This document shows, one piece after another, positions 41,521 through 49,901 of a stretch of DNA of 64,000 bases. The stretch comes from Actinoplanes sp. N902-109 (GTDB lineage Bacteria > Actinomycetota > Actinomycetes > Mycobacteriales > Micromonosporaceae): the NCBI RefSeq assembly GCF_000389965.1, contig NC_021191.1, positions 1,551,501-1,615,500 on the forward strand, given 5' to 3'. The translations under genes were made by a program, and so were the position numbers. Positions within the stretch are counted from its first letter, which is position 1, and each line of letters begins with the position of its first letter. The notes beneath the pieces are model-generated. The model saw nothing but the letters and a program-made list of their open reading frames with translations. It had not been told where the DNA came from and ran no database searches.

Positions 41521-44505
41521 ATGCGTTACCAAGTTCTCGGTCCGCTCGAGGTTGCTGGGGACAACGGCATCATTCCCCTGCCGGCACTACGCCACCGGAT
41601 AGTTCTTGCCACGCTCTTCCTCGAGGCGAACCGCGTGGTGCCGGTCGACCGCCTGGTCGATGCGGTGTGGGCCGAGGCCCCGCCGTCCACAGCCCGGGGC
41701 CAGGTGCAGATCTGCGTGTCCGCGTTGCGCCGCGCGTTCGCCGAGGCCGGGCTGGGGGATGTGATCGTCACCCGGGCCCCGGGCTATCTGGTCCGCACCG
41801 GTGCGGACGAGCTGGATCTGCTGCTGTTCGAGCGGCTGGCCGGCGAGGGCCGTGCGGCTTTGGAACTGCAGCGCTACCCGGAGGCGGCCGCGGCCTTGCG
41901 GTCCGCGCTGGGGTTGTGGCGCGGTGCCGCGTTCGCCGGGGTGCAGAGCCCGCTGGTGCAGGCCGCGTCGCTGAGCCTGGCCGAGCGGCGGCTCGCCGTG
42001 CTCGAGGATCGGATCCATGTCGATCTCCAGCTGGGGCGGCACCACGAGATGATCGGTGAGCTGATGGCGCTCACCGCCGAGTACCCGGTGCGGGAACGCC
42101 TGCGTGGCCAACTGATGCTCGCGCTGTACCGCGACGGGCGCCAGGCCGAGGCGCTGGACGCCTATCACGTCGGCCGGCAGGCGCTGATCGCCGACCTCGG
42201 CCTGGAACCCGGCCGGGACCTGCAACGCCTGCACCGGTCGATCCTGGCCGGGGCGGCCGAGCTGGACCAGCAGCCGGTCGAGCCGGTCGAGCCGGTGGCC
42301 GCCGAGACGTGGCCGGCGGTGCCGGTCGCCGCGCCGGCCGAGACGGCGCCGACCCCGCACCTGCTACCGGCCGACATCGCCGACTTCACCGGTTTCGAGG
42401 CGGTGGTGGGTGAGGTCGTCGCGGCCCTCGCGTCCCGTCCCGAGGACAGCCGCCCGGCCAGCCCGCCGATGGTGGCGATCACCGGCAAGGGCGGCGCGGG
42501 CAAGACGACGATCGCCGTGCACGTCGCGCACCTGCTCGCCCCGCAGTTCCCGCACGGCCAGCTCTATGTCAACCTGCGCGGTGGCGAGGGCCGGCCGGTC
42601 ACCCCGGCGCATGTGCTGGAACGGTTCCTGCGCGCCCTCGGCGTCCCCGGCCACGCGATGCCGGAGGAACTCGAGGAACGCGCCGAGATGTATCGCGATC
42701 AGACCAGCGGCCGGCGGTTGCTGCTGGTCTTCGACGATGCCGCGAACGAGGACCAGATCGAGCCGCTGCTGCCCGGCGGCGGGCACTGCTCGGTCATCGT
42801 CACCAGCCGGGTCCGGATGACCGGGCTGCCCGGGGTGCACCGCATCCACCTGGGCAGCATGGATCCGACGCACGCGCAGTCGCTGCTGAGCCAGGTCGCC
42901 GGGTCCGACCGGATCACGGCCGAACCCGGTGCGGTGCAGGACCTCATCGACCTGTGCGGCGGCCTGCCGCTGGCAGTACGGATCACCAGCGCCCGGCTCG
43001 CGTCGCGGCCGCACTGGTCGGTCAGCCAGCTGGTGCTGCGCCTGTCCGACGAGGGCCGTCGGCTCGATGAGCTGCGCCACGGCGGGCTCGGCATCCGGAC
43101 CAACATCGCCCTGGCGTACGACGGCCTGAGCGAGGGGGCACAGCGGCTGATCCGCCGGCTGGCCGTGCTGGACGCCCCGGACTTCCCGGCCTGGGTGGGC
43201 GCGCCGCTGCTGGACGTGCCGTTGCACGAAGCGGAGGATCTGCTCGAGTCGTTGGTGGACATCCAGCTGCTCGACGTCGACAAGGTCGGCGGCCGGGCGC
43301 CCCGCTACCGGTTCCACGACCTGATCCGGGTCTTCGCCCGGGAACGCCTTGCCGCGGACGAACCGGCTCCCGAGCGGCGCGAGGCCCTGCGGCGGGCCAC
43401 CGGGGCGCTGCTGTCGCTCGCGCGCCTCGCCCACCGGCGCGAGTACGGCGGCAGCTACACGGTGCTGCACGGCGAGGCCGGCTGGGATCTGCCCACCCAG
43501 CTGAGCGACGTGCTGCTCTCCTCGCCGCTGCAGTGGTTCGAGGACGAGCGGGTCGGGCTGGTGACCGCGGTGCGCCAGGCCGCCGATGCCGACCTGGACG
43601 AGATCTGCTGGGACCTGGCGATCACGACGGTCACGTTGTTCGAGGCCCACAGCTACTTCGACGACTGGCGCGAGACCCATGAGCTGGCGCTGGCCGCGAC
43701 CCGGCGGGCCCGCAACCGCCGTGGCGAGGCGGCGATGCTGTATTCGCTCGGCTCGCTCAACCTCTACGAGCAGCGGTTCGAGGAGGCGGACGGCCGCCTC
43801 GAGCAGGCTCTGTGGATGTTCCGCGACCTCGGTGACCGGCACGGCGCCGGGCTGGCGATGCGGCACCTGGCGTTCCTGGACCGGATGCACGGCGACCTGG
43901 ACGCGGCGCTGAGCCGCTACGAGCTCGCGGTGGTGGAGCTGCGGGCGGTCGGCGACGCCATCGGAGCGGCGCACGCGCTCAGCAACGTCGCGGCGATCCG
44001 GATCGAGCAGCAGCGCTACGACGACGCGGAACGGCTGCTCGGCGAGGCCCTGAGCATCGCCCGCGGGGTGGGCGCGCGCCGGGTGGAGGCGCAGACGCTG
44101 CACCGGCTCGGTGAGGCGTACCTGCGCAGCGGTGACCTGTCCCGGTCGGGCGCCTCGTTCCAGGAGGCGCTGGATCTGGTGCGGGCCGGCCGTGACTCGG
44201 TCGGTGAGGCGCACAACCTGTACGGCCTCGGTCTGGTCGAGCTGGGGCTGTCCCGGCATGAGCAGGCCGAGCCCATCCTCGCCGAGTCGCAGCAGCTCGC
44301 GGCCCGCACGGGCGAGCGGCTGCTGAGCGGCAAGGCGGCACTGGCCCTGGCCGAGGTCGCCTACGCCACCGGCCGCGACGCAGCAGCGGTGCAGCGCGCG
44401 GAAACGGCGGAACAGTTGTTCAAGCAGCTGGGCGCGGTCCCGTGGCGGGAACGGGCGGCTGCGCTGGGGGCCGAGTTGTCCACCCGGTCACAGGGACTGC
44501 TCTGA
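41521..44505 (+). CDS. SARP-type regulator with NB-ARC ATPase and TPR repeats
   Basis: 994 residues from the ATG before RYQVLGPLEVAG, with AGGTGG 6 bases upstream; a GTG seven codons earlier is less well placed. Winged helix (about 1-95), BTAD (about 96-250), a linker of repeated VEPVEPVAAE, NB-ARC with P-loop GKGGAGKTTIAVHVAHLL at about 321-338 and LLLVFDDAANEDQI (Walker B), then a TPR array in the C-terminal third. This is the AfsR/DnrI-like class that switches on antibiotic clusters. Its place next to the biosynthetic operon makes it the likely pathway activator. It is only distantly similar to the BTAD regulator at 34544. Confidence 0.92.
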   Translation: MRYQVLGPLEVAGDNGIIPLPALRHRIVLATLFLEANRVVPVDRLVDAVWAEAPPSTARGQVQICVSALRRAFAEAGLGDVIVTRAPGYLVRTGADELDLLLFERLAGEGRAALELQRYPEAAAALRSALGLWRGAAFAGVQSPLVQAASLSLAERRLAVLEDRIHVDLQLGRHHEMIGELMALTAEYPVRERLRGQLMLALYRDGRQAEALDAYHVGRQALIADLGLEPGRDLQRLHRSILAGAAELDQQPVEPVEPVAAETWPAVPVAAPAETAPTPHLLPADIADFTGFEAVVGEVVAALASRPEDSRPASPPMVAITGKGGAGKTTIAVHVAHLLAPQFPHGQLYVNLRGGEGRPVTPAHVLERFLRALGVPGHAMPEELEERAEMYRDQTSGRRLLLVFDDAANEDQIEPLLPGGGHCSVIVTSRVRMTGLPGVHRIHLGSMDPTHAQSLLSQVAGSDRITAEPGAVQDLIDLCGGLPLAVRITSARLASRPHWSVSQLVLRLSDEGRRLDELRHGGLGIRTNIALAYDGLSEGAQRLIRRLAVLDAPDFPAWVGAPLLDVPLHEAEDLLESLVDIQLLDVDKVGGRAPRYRFHDLIRVFARERLAADEPAPERREALRRATGALLSLARLAHRREYGGSYTVLHGEAGWDLPTQLSDVLLSSPLQWFEDERVGLVTAVRQAADADLDEICWDLAITTVTLFEAHSYFDDWRETHELALAATRRARNRRGEAAMLYSLGSLNLYEQRFEEADGRLEQALWMFRDLGDRHGAGLAMRHLAFLDRMHGDLDAALSRYELAVVELRAVGDAIGAAHALSNVAAIRIEQQRYDDAERLLGEALSIARGVGARRVEAQTLHRLGEAYLRSGDLSRSGASFQEALDLVRAGRDSVGEAHNLYGLGLVELGLSRHEQAEPILAESQQLAARTGERLLSGKAALALAEVAYATGRDAAAVQRAETAEQLFKQLGAVPWRERAAALGAELSTRSQGLL

Positions 44506-44512
44506 CGCGGGG

Positions 44513-44536
44513 CGGCGCGGCCGGGTGGCCGCGCCG
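44513..44536. terminator. Bidirectional hairpin
   Basis: A perfect 10-bp stem CGGCGCGGCC/GGCCGCGCCG with a GGGT loop starts 7 bases after the SARP stop and ends 10 bases before the stop of the convergent small secreted protein gene. It suits termination from both sides. Confidence 0.7.
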
Positions 44537-44546
44537 GATCGCTCCG

Positions 44547-44720
44547 TCAGCCCCAGGGGGTGTCGCCGTCGGTGACCGTGGTGTGCGGTCCGCCCACCGT
44601 GATGCCGGCGTGCACCGAGCCGGCCTGCGTGGTCGAGTGGCTCGGAGCCGCGGCAACCCCGGCAGTGGTGGCGCCGGCAAGAAGAAGAGCAACCAGGATG
44701 TGTTTGAAGTTGCCGAACAT
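44547..44720 (-). CDS. Small secreted peptide (57 residues)
   Basis: ATG preceded by AAGGGG at 8 bases, an excellent site. The N-terminal part is a signal peptide (MFGNFKHILVALLLAGATTAG), with likely cleavage after an Ala motif near residue 25. The mature part of about 30 residues is rich in Thr, Gly, His and Ser and ends in TDGDTPWG. No cysteine occurs, so it is not disulfide-stabilised. It lies between the two cluster regulators and is divergent from the LuxR-type one. It could be a secreted signal or cell-surface peptide; no family is known to me. Confidence 0.65.
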   Translation of the reverse strand: MFGNFKHILVALLLAGATTAGVAAAPSHSTTQAGSVHAGITVGGPHTTVTDGDTPWG

Positions 44721-44924
44721 GGGGTAACCCCTTCCTGAAGTGTGTGCCGGTGCTCGCTGAGCCCCGACACCGATGACTTAAAGCCATGCCGATATCCCGA
44801 CTCTTTCCTCCGGCTATCGGCGGTCAGCCATGTTCATGTTGGCCGAAGAACAGCGTGGTGATAGCAAAGTGCGCAACTGTCCAAGCGGATCCACAAGATC
44901 TGCCGAGGGCAGGGGAGCAGCAAG
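44721..44924. other. Divergent promoter region of the secreted peptide and TrmB/LuxR genes
   Basis: About 200 bases with relatively high AT content. It holds the dyad listed at 44788-44821 and a ribosome binding site (GGGGAG) before the regulator ATG. No coding frame beyond neighbours' extensions. Confidence 0.55.
44788..44821. promoter_or_regulatory. Interrupted dyad, candidate operator
   Basis: GCCGATA and TATCGGC form a perfect 7-bp inverted repeat separated by 20 bases, in the divergent promoter region upstream of the TrmB/LuxR-type regulator gene. Half-site spacing of 27 bases fits a dimeric regulator or a looped structure. The binding protein is unknown. Confidence 0.4.
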
Positions 44925-45917
44925 ATGGAACACACGGTCAACACTCTCGCCGGGCTGGGCCTGACCGATGCGGCCGAGCGCGTCTATCGCACGATGCTGC
45001 GCGACCCGGTGCTGCCGGTCTGCAAGCTGAGCGCCGAACTGGGCTGTGCCGAGTCCGAGGTCCGGTCCGCGCTCGACGAGCTCGCCCGGCTCTGCCTGAT
45101 CCGGCAGTCCTGGGAGGACCCGATGATCATGGTGCCGGTCAGCCCGGAGGTCGGCCTTGCTTCCCTGCTCAGCCGGGAGCAGCAGGAACTCTCCAGGCGC
45201 CGGCAGGGGATCGAGGCCAGCCGCTCGGCGGTCGAGGCCCTGGTGGCCAGCTACGCCGAACTGCGCACGCAGCACCCGGCTCCGCCCGACGTCGAGCAGG
45301 TCGTCGGCGCCGACGCGGTGCGCAACCGGATCGAGGAGCTCGGCCGGCAGTGCCGCTACGAACTGCTCACCCTGGCCCCGGACAAGGACCTGAGCACCAG
45401 CGTCAACCTCGAGGAAATTCTGCTCACCCGCGGCGTCTCGATCCGCGCTGTGCACTTGGACAGCATCCGCAACGACCCCACCGTCCGCGGGTACGCCCGC
45501 TGGCTCACCGAGCTGGGTGGCGACGTTCGTACCACGGCCACCCTGCCGGCCCGGCTGCTGGTGCTCGACCGGGAGATCGCCATCGTCCCGGTCAGCGCCA
45601 CCGACCCGGAGGCGGGGGTGCTCGTGCTGCGCAGCTCGGGGGCGGTCGACGGGCTCTGCGCGCTGTTCGACTCGGTCTGGCGTGGGGCGCTGCCGTGGCA
45701 CGCCCGCCGCAAGCCGCGCGACTGTGAGGGTCTGACCAGCCAGGAGCGGGTCATCATGGAGCTGCTCGGGCAGGGCCACACCGACGAGGTCGTCGCCCGC
45801 CGGCTCGGCGTCTCGGTGCGCACCTGCCGCCGGATCATCGCCGACCTGATGACCCGGCTGCACGCCCGCAGCCGCTTCCAGGCCGGGGCGTGCGCCCAGG
45901 CCGCCGGCTGGCTGTGA
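44925..45917 (+). CDS. TrmB/LuxR-type transcriptional regulator
   Basis: 330 residues. The N-terminal part (about 1-75) resembles the TrmB winged helix (LGLTDAAERVYRTMLRDP, VRSALDELARLCLIRQ). A helical segment with LSRRRQGIEASRSAVEAL and a central sensor-like domain (about 100-250, VGADAVRNRIEELGRQCRYELLTLAP) follow. The C-terminal LuxR-type helix-turn-helix is LTSQERVIMELLGQGHTDEVVARRLGVSVRTCRRIIADLM (about 265-305). Such regulators are frequent in actinomycete biosynthetic clusters. It ends 3 bases from the convergent operon end. Confidence 0.9.
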   Translation: MEHTVNTLAGLGLTDAAERVYRTMLRDPVLPVCKLSAELGCAESEVRSALDELARLCLIRQSWEDPMIMVPVSPEVGLASLLSREQQELSRRRQGIEASRSAVEALVASYAELRTQHPAPPDVEQVVGADAVRNRIEELGRQCRYELLTLAPDKDLSTSVNLEEILLTRGVSIRAVHLDSIRNDPTVRGYARWLTELGGDVRTTATLPARLLVLDREIAIVPVSATDPEAGVLVLRSSGAVDGLCALFDSVWRGALPWHARRKPRDCEGLTSQERVIMELLGQGHTDEVVARRLGVSVRTCRRIIADLMTRLHARSRFQAGACAQAAGWL

Positions 45918-45920
45918 GCC

Positions 45921-46565
45921 TCACAGCGCGAACGGGCATCTCCAGTCCGCCGGCACGGCCCGTCCGGAGTACTGCGGTGCCTCCGACGCCTCGCCGTAGT
46001 CGCTGAGCATCGGGTTCACCGAACCCTGCACCAGCAGCTCCCGCCGCCGGATCGCGTGTTGCAGCCGCGGCCACCGGCCCTGTTCCTTGAGCTCGGCGAA
46101 CTGCCGGTGCGAGTTGAACACCAGCGCGGGGGCCCGGAAGCGGCGGGAGATCCGGGACGAGTACGGATGCAGCCCGATCACGAACACCGGATGGCCGGCC
46201 AGGCTGAAGGCGAACATCGGGTCCTCCGGGTCGGTCGAGGCGTCGGGCGCCCAGCCGAACCCGTCGCGGTCCAGCTCGTGCAGCTCGCCCAGTTGCTGCC
46301 AGAGGACCTTCTCGAAACCCTCCTCGTCGACCGGTCCGGGCTCGGTGAACAGGGCCGCGAACGAATGGAAGCCGCCGGGGCGGGGTCCCTCGGCGAGGAA
46401 AGCCGCCAGGTCGGCGTACAACTGCTGGGTGTCGGCGGTGTCGCCCATCCGGGCGTACTCGCGGGTGACCAGCTCGCCGCGGTGCAGCGAGGCCCGTGCG
46501 CCGAGACAGGTGAAAGTGTCGCTTTCGAGCCATGCCCGGAAAGCGCTGTCGAGTCCGGTGCTCAC
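45921..46565 (-). CDS. YqcI/YcgG-family heme-dependent N-oxygenase (GntA/DcsA/RohS-like)
   Basis: 214 residues, last gene of the operon. The family includes, from memory, GntA (guanitoxin pathway guanidine N-hydroxylase), DcsA (Nw-hydroxyarginine in D-cycloserine biosynthesis) and RohS (nitro formation in azomycin biosynthesis), all heme enzymes that oxidise amine or guanidine nitrogens. Family marks: FTCLGARASLHRGELVTREYARMG (Cys at 20), the central ISRRFRAPALVFNSHRQF, and the conserved C-terminal PMLSDYG and WRCPF (Cys 210). Length is as expected. It likely installs an N-hydroxyl group on the pathway's amine; the substrate cannot be read. A 55-base gap separates it from the synthetase-like gene before it. 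Confidence 0.85.
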   Translation of the reverse strand: MSTGLDSAFRAWLESDTFTCLGARASLHRGELVTREYARMGDTADTQQLYADLAAFLAEGPRPGGFHSFAALFTEPGPVDEEGFEKVLWQQLGELHELDRDGFGWAPDASTDPEDPMFAFSLAGHPVFVIGLHPYSSRISRRFRAPALVFNSHRQFAELKEQGRWPRLQHAIRRRELLVQGSVNPMLSDYGEASEAPQYSGRAVPADWRCPFAL

Positions 46566-46620
46566 TGTTGCTCCTTCCCTCGGGCTCGACCGCGCCGCCG
46601 AGCACCCGCCGACCGGGGGT

Positions 46621-48354
46621 TCAGCGCCCCGGCCATCCCTGTGCGGCCACTGCCTGCAGCACCGCCTCCCGCCGCGCCCGGCGCTGGGCGCGGACGGGTT
46701 CGTCCGGCACCGGCGGGACGTCCGCGCTGAGCGTCAGCGAGACCGGCCCGTCCTGGCCGAACACGTCCTTGACCCGGACCCGGGCCGCGTCGAGCCCCAG
46801 CGCGGTCCCCACGACCGCGCGCACGTCGGCGGCCGAGACCTCCGGCGGCACCTCCACCGTCATGTGCACGGTGATCGGTGGCTGCGGGTCCGGCAGCCGG
46901 ACCGGGGTCCGCACCTCCGGCAGCGCCGCCAGCCGGCTCAGCTCCAGATCGAGACAGAGCAACCCGTCGGTGCGCACGCCCAGCCGCCCGGTCGCGGTTC
47001 CGGAGAAACAGACCTCGAAGACCGTCTCGTACGCCGGGTGCTCAGCAGCCGCATACGCCGGGGCACCCCGGGCACAGCCGCGGCCCACCGCCTCGGCCAG
47101 CGCGACCAGGTCGGCGAACACCGCCTGCCGGGGCTCCGGATCGGCCAGCCCCGGCCTGGCCACCGGGCCGGCCAGCACCGCGGTGAACCGGAACGCCTCG
47201 TCGCCCGGGGTGGCCGAGCGGGGAACGGCCCCGACCTCGAACACGTACGCCGGCTCACCCGCCCGCAACGCCGCCCGCGCGACCTCGACCACCCCGGGCA
47301 GCAGCGACCCCCGCACCACCTGGTGCCGCTTGCCGGTGCGGCCGTGCACCGCCATGGCCGAGCGGTCCGGCCCGAGGTCGTCGTCCTCGCCCGGCGGGCG
47401 CAGCACGAGCGTGCACACCTGGCGCAGCCCGAAGCGGATGCCGGTCTCGACCGCCGCCGCGCACACCTGTGCCACCGGGTCGGTCGCCGGCAACCGGGTC
47501 GCCCCCGGCAACCGGGGCGTCAGGCGCCGGTAGCCCCCGGCCAGCCGGACGATCTCCGCCGCGACGGTCTCCGGCCGGTCCACATCGGTGCGCCCGGCCG
47601 GGACGTGCACCACCAGCTCGCCGTCCGGTCCGGTTCCGGCCGGCAGGTCGGCCGCGGTGAGCAGCGCCGCACCGCGGGCCGCACCGAAGCCGGGCCCGGT
47701 GAGCCGGTCCAGCGTCGCCGCATCGACCACCAGCCGGGCCGGGCCGGGTCCGGCAATCCCGGCGGTGTGCACGGTGGCTCCGGCCCACGCGGTCAGCAGT
47801 TCGGCCGCGCGGGCCAGCGCCGGTCCGGCCCGGCCGTCGCCCAGCGCCACCAGCAGCAGGTCCGGACCGGTTGCCGCGTCGTCGAAGGTGAGCGGCTCGC
47901 CGTCCCACCGGAGCCGGCCGGCGCAGCGGCGCAGCGTCCGGCCCTCCGGTGCGGGGGCGGCTTGGACCCGTACCCCCGTCTCGGTCCGCACGAAGGCCAG
48001 GACGTCGGTGAGCGAGCCGGCCGGGGAGCCTAGCCAGGCAGCTTCCCGGTCCGGGACCGTGACCGGGCCGGGCACCGTCAGCCGCGCGGCAGCCAGCACC
48101 GTGCCGGGATCGTCGTGCTCGATCAGCAGGCCACCGGGCAATGCGGGCGCGGCCGGGGCCGGACCGGCACCCATCGCGGCCACGACCCCGCGCACCGAAG
48201 CCAGGTGCGCGACCATCGGCGGGGCCACCACCTCGATGGCGTCCGGGGCGACCGGCGTCACCCCGGCTCCGGCCTCGCGCAGCCGCCGGACCAGCTCGTC
48301 CGGCTCGATCCGGCGGCCGGCCACCGCGGCAAGCCAGGCCAGCGAGATCCTCAT
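46621..48354 (-). CDS. Phenylalanyl-tRNA synthetase beta-like protein, reduced form
   Basis: 577 residues against about 800-830 for housekeeping PheT. The start MRISLAWLAAVAGRRIEPDELVRRLREAG is the normal PheT N-terminus, but it passes directly into ASVRGVVAAMG, which in canonical PheT follows the OB-fold, so the EMAP/OB tRNA-binding domain (about 110 residues) is absent. The B3/B4 editing region is also short. Then come B5 (RLVVDAATLDRL...GGYRRLTPRLP), the catalytic-like core (HGRTGKRHQVVRGSLLPGVVEVAR, FEVGAVPRS) and a C-terminal FDX-ACB-like part (VRVKDVFGQDGPVSLTLSADV). It pairs with the alpha-like protein encoded just upstream. It is probably a biosynthetic paralogue; resistance is the alternative. 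Confidence 0.85.
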   Translation of the reverse strand: MRISLAWLAAVAGRRIEPDELVRRLREAGAGVTPVAPDAIEVVAPPMVAHLASVRGVVAAMGAGPAPAAPALPGGLLIEHDDPGTVLAAARLTVPGPVTVPDREAAWLGSPAGSLTDVLAFVRTETGVRVQAAPAPEGRTLRRCAGRLRWDGEPLTFDDAATGPDLLLVALGDGRAGPALARAAELLTAWAGATVHTAGIAGPGPARLVVDAATLDRLTGPGFGAARGAALLTAADLPAGTGPDGELVVHVPAGRTDVDRPETVAAEIVRLAGGYRRLTPRLPGATRLPATDPVAQVCAAAVETGIRFGLRQVCTLVLRPPGEDDDLGPDRSAMAVHGRTGKRHQVVRGSLLPGVVEVARAALRAGEPAYVFEVGAVPRSATPGDEAFRFTAVLAGPVARPGLADPEPRQAVFADLVALAEAVGRGCARGAPAYAAAEHPAYETVFEVCFSGTATGRLGVRTDGLLCLDLELSRLAALPEVRTPVRLPDPQPPITVHMTVEVPPEVSAADVRAVVGTALGLDAARVRVKDVFGQDGPVSLTLSADVPPVPDEPVRAQRRARREAVLQAVAAQGWPGR

Positions 48355-48368
48355 CTCCGTCACCCTCC

Positions 48369-49133
48369 TCAGTCGAACTGGGCCAGCACGGCCGGATCGT
48401 TGGCCAGCAGCACCCGGATGTCGGTCAGCCCCCGGGTCAGCCGCAGCAGCCGCTCGACCGAACAGCCGAAGCTCACGCCCGTCGTGCCGGCCGGGTAGCC
48501 ACCGGCGGCCAGCACCTCCCGGCTCAGCAGGCCGGCCGACCCGATCTCGATGCGCCCGCGGTCCTGGCACTCCTCGCACCCGCCGGTGCACAACGGGCAG
48601 GTGATCTCCAGGGCGAAACCCGGCGCCGTGAACGGGTAGCCGCTGCGGACCAGCCACCATGGGTGCTCCGCGCCGAACACCCCGCCCACCAGCACCCCGG
48701 CCAGCCCGAGCAGGTCCGGCAGGCCCAGCCCGGGCTGCACCACCACCCCGTCGATCTGGGTGAACTGGGCGGCCGAGTAAGCCGACGCCTTCTCGTTGCG
48801 GAAGCACGTGCCGACCAGCAGCGCCCGCACCGGCCCGGGAGCCGAGCGGCGCAGCAGGGGCAGCACCCCGGACGACGCGTGGGTCCGCAGCACCACCCCG
48901 TCGGCCGGGAAGAACGTCAGCTGGGTCCGGGTGGGATGGTCGGCCGGATAGCCGAGCAGGTCGAAGTTGTCGGCCTCGGCCGCCAGCAGCGGCAGGTCGA
49001 GCACCTCGAAACCCAGCGGCCGGAACGCGCCGGCAACGAGGCCGACCGTCGCCGGCACCGGGTGCGGGCCACCCAGTCGGGGGCCCGCACCCGGCAGTCC
49101 CGGGTCGCGGCGGGTCACGGCCGCCGTGCTCAT
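48369..49133 (-). CDS. Phenylalanyl-tRNA synthetase alpha-like protein (catalytic core only)
   Basis: 254 residues, without the N-terminal coiled coil of canonical PheS (about 350). The class II core is complete: DHPTRTQLTFF (about 65-75, the PheS HPARDMQDTFY site), LRTHASS (82-88), motif 2 CFRNE (110-114) with QFTQIDGVVV (123-132), the four-cysteine zinc knuckle C179, C182, C186, C189 found in many PheS, and motif 3 GVSFGCSVERLLRL (219-232). Around the amino-acid pocket FPFTEPSAEV is YPFTAPGFALEI, so a substrate other than phenylalanine is plausible. ATP activation should be possible. The ATG overlaps the methyltransferase stop. It works, I infer, with the beta-like protein 14 bases downstream. 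Confidence 0.88.
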   Translation of the reverse strand: MSTAAVTRRDPGLPGAGPRLGGPHPVPATVGLVAGAFRPLGFEVLDLPLLAAEADNFDLLGYPADHPTRTQLTFFPADGVVLRTHASSGVLPLLRRSAPGPVRALLVGTCFRNEKASAYSAAQFTQIDGVVVQPGLGLPDLLGLAGVLVGGVFGAEHPWWLVRSGYPFTAPGFALEITCPLCTGGCEECQDRGRIEIGSAGLLSREVLAAGGYPAGTTGVSFGCSVERLLRLTRGLTDIRVLLANDPAVLAQFD

Positions 49134-49861
49134 GCCGGCTTGCGGTAGACGCCGATGAAGTCCTCGGACCAGGAGTCGAACGGCGCGCCGCTCCAGTCGC
49201 CGAGCCTGGTCTCCGGCACCAGCCCGGCGAGCCGCGCCATCAGGTCCATCTCGGACGGCCACACGTAGCGCAGGAACGCCGGGTACAGCTTGATGCCGGT
49301 CTCCCGGATCTCGACGTGGTTCTCCTTGATCAGCTGGTTGGCCCGGTCGAACGTGTCCGCCTCGATCCGGACGTGGTCGATGCCGACGTCGTACACGTGC
49401 GCCCGGCCGCCGAACTGGAACCGGGTGGGGTCCGGCATGAACGCCTCGACCACGAACGTGCCGCCCGGTTCCAGGTGGTCGGCGACCGTCCGGAAGCACT
49501 GGATCTGCTCCTCCTGCGTCTGCAGGGCGTAGAGCGAGTTCAGCAGCAGCAGGATCTGCGAGTACTTGCGGTCGATCGAGAAGTCGGCGAAGTTGCCGGT
49601 GAACACCTCGATGTCGGCGCCGCCCTGCTTGCCCCGCATCACCTCGACGATCTCCGGGGAGGCGTCCAGGCCGTCGAGGTCGACGCCGCGCTCGGCCAGC
49701 GGCAGGGCGATCCGGCCGGTGCCGATCGCCAGCTCCAGGGTGCGTCCCGAGCCGGCGTTCTTGGCCAGCCACTCGACCGCGGCGGTCGGCTCCGGCCAGT
49801 CGATCTCGTCGTACACCCCACGCCAGCGGGGACCATAGGTTTCCGGCTTCCAGTCAGTCAT
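49130..49861 (-). CDS. Class I SAM-dependent methyltransferase
   Basis: 243 residues. The Rossmann SAM site is LELAIGTGRIALPLAERGVDLDGLDASPEIVEVM (about 43-77), followed by FTGNFADFSIDRKYSQILLLLNSLYALQT and LEPGGTFVVEAFMPDP (about 130-145). The opening WKPETYGPRWRGVYDEID resembles small-molecule N- or O-methyltransferases of natural product pathways. It is probably a tailoring enzyme of this cluster; a nitrogen or oxygen of the N-oxygenated moiety is a candidate target. A 40-base gap precedes it, the second largest within the operon, so a minor promoter may exist there. Confidence 0.88.
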   Translation of the reverse strand: MTDWKPETYGPRWRGVYDEIDWPEPTAAVEWLAKNAGSGRTLELAIGTGRIALPLAERGVDLDGLDASPEIVEVMRGKQGGADIEVFTGNFADFSIDRKYSQILLLLNSLYALQTQEEQIQCFRTVADHLEPGGTFVVEAFMPDPTRFQFGGRAHVYDVGIDHVRIEADTFDRANQLIKENHVEIRETGIKLYPAFLRYVWPSEMDLMARLAGLVPETRLGDWSGAPFDSWSEDFIGVYRKPA

Positions 49862-49901
49862 CGGTCTGCCTCTCCTGCAGAAGGGAAATCGAAAGCGGGA
49901 C

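Noticed and set aside
44420..44770. Alternative reverse-strand frames of 98-116 codons around the secreted peptide gene
   Set aside because: They lack ribosome binding sites and cross the terminator hairpin, while the 57-residue frame has both a good site and a signal peptide.
46621..49133. Housekeeping pheST operon
   Set aside because: Both proteins are much shorter than housekeeping PheS and PheT and lack tRNA-binding parts, and they sit within an operon of biosynthetic genes.
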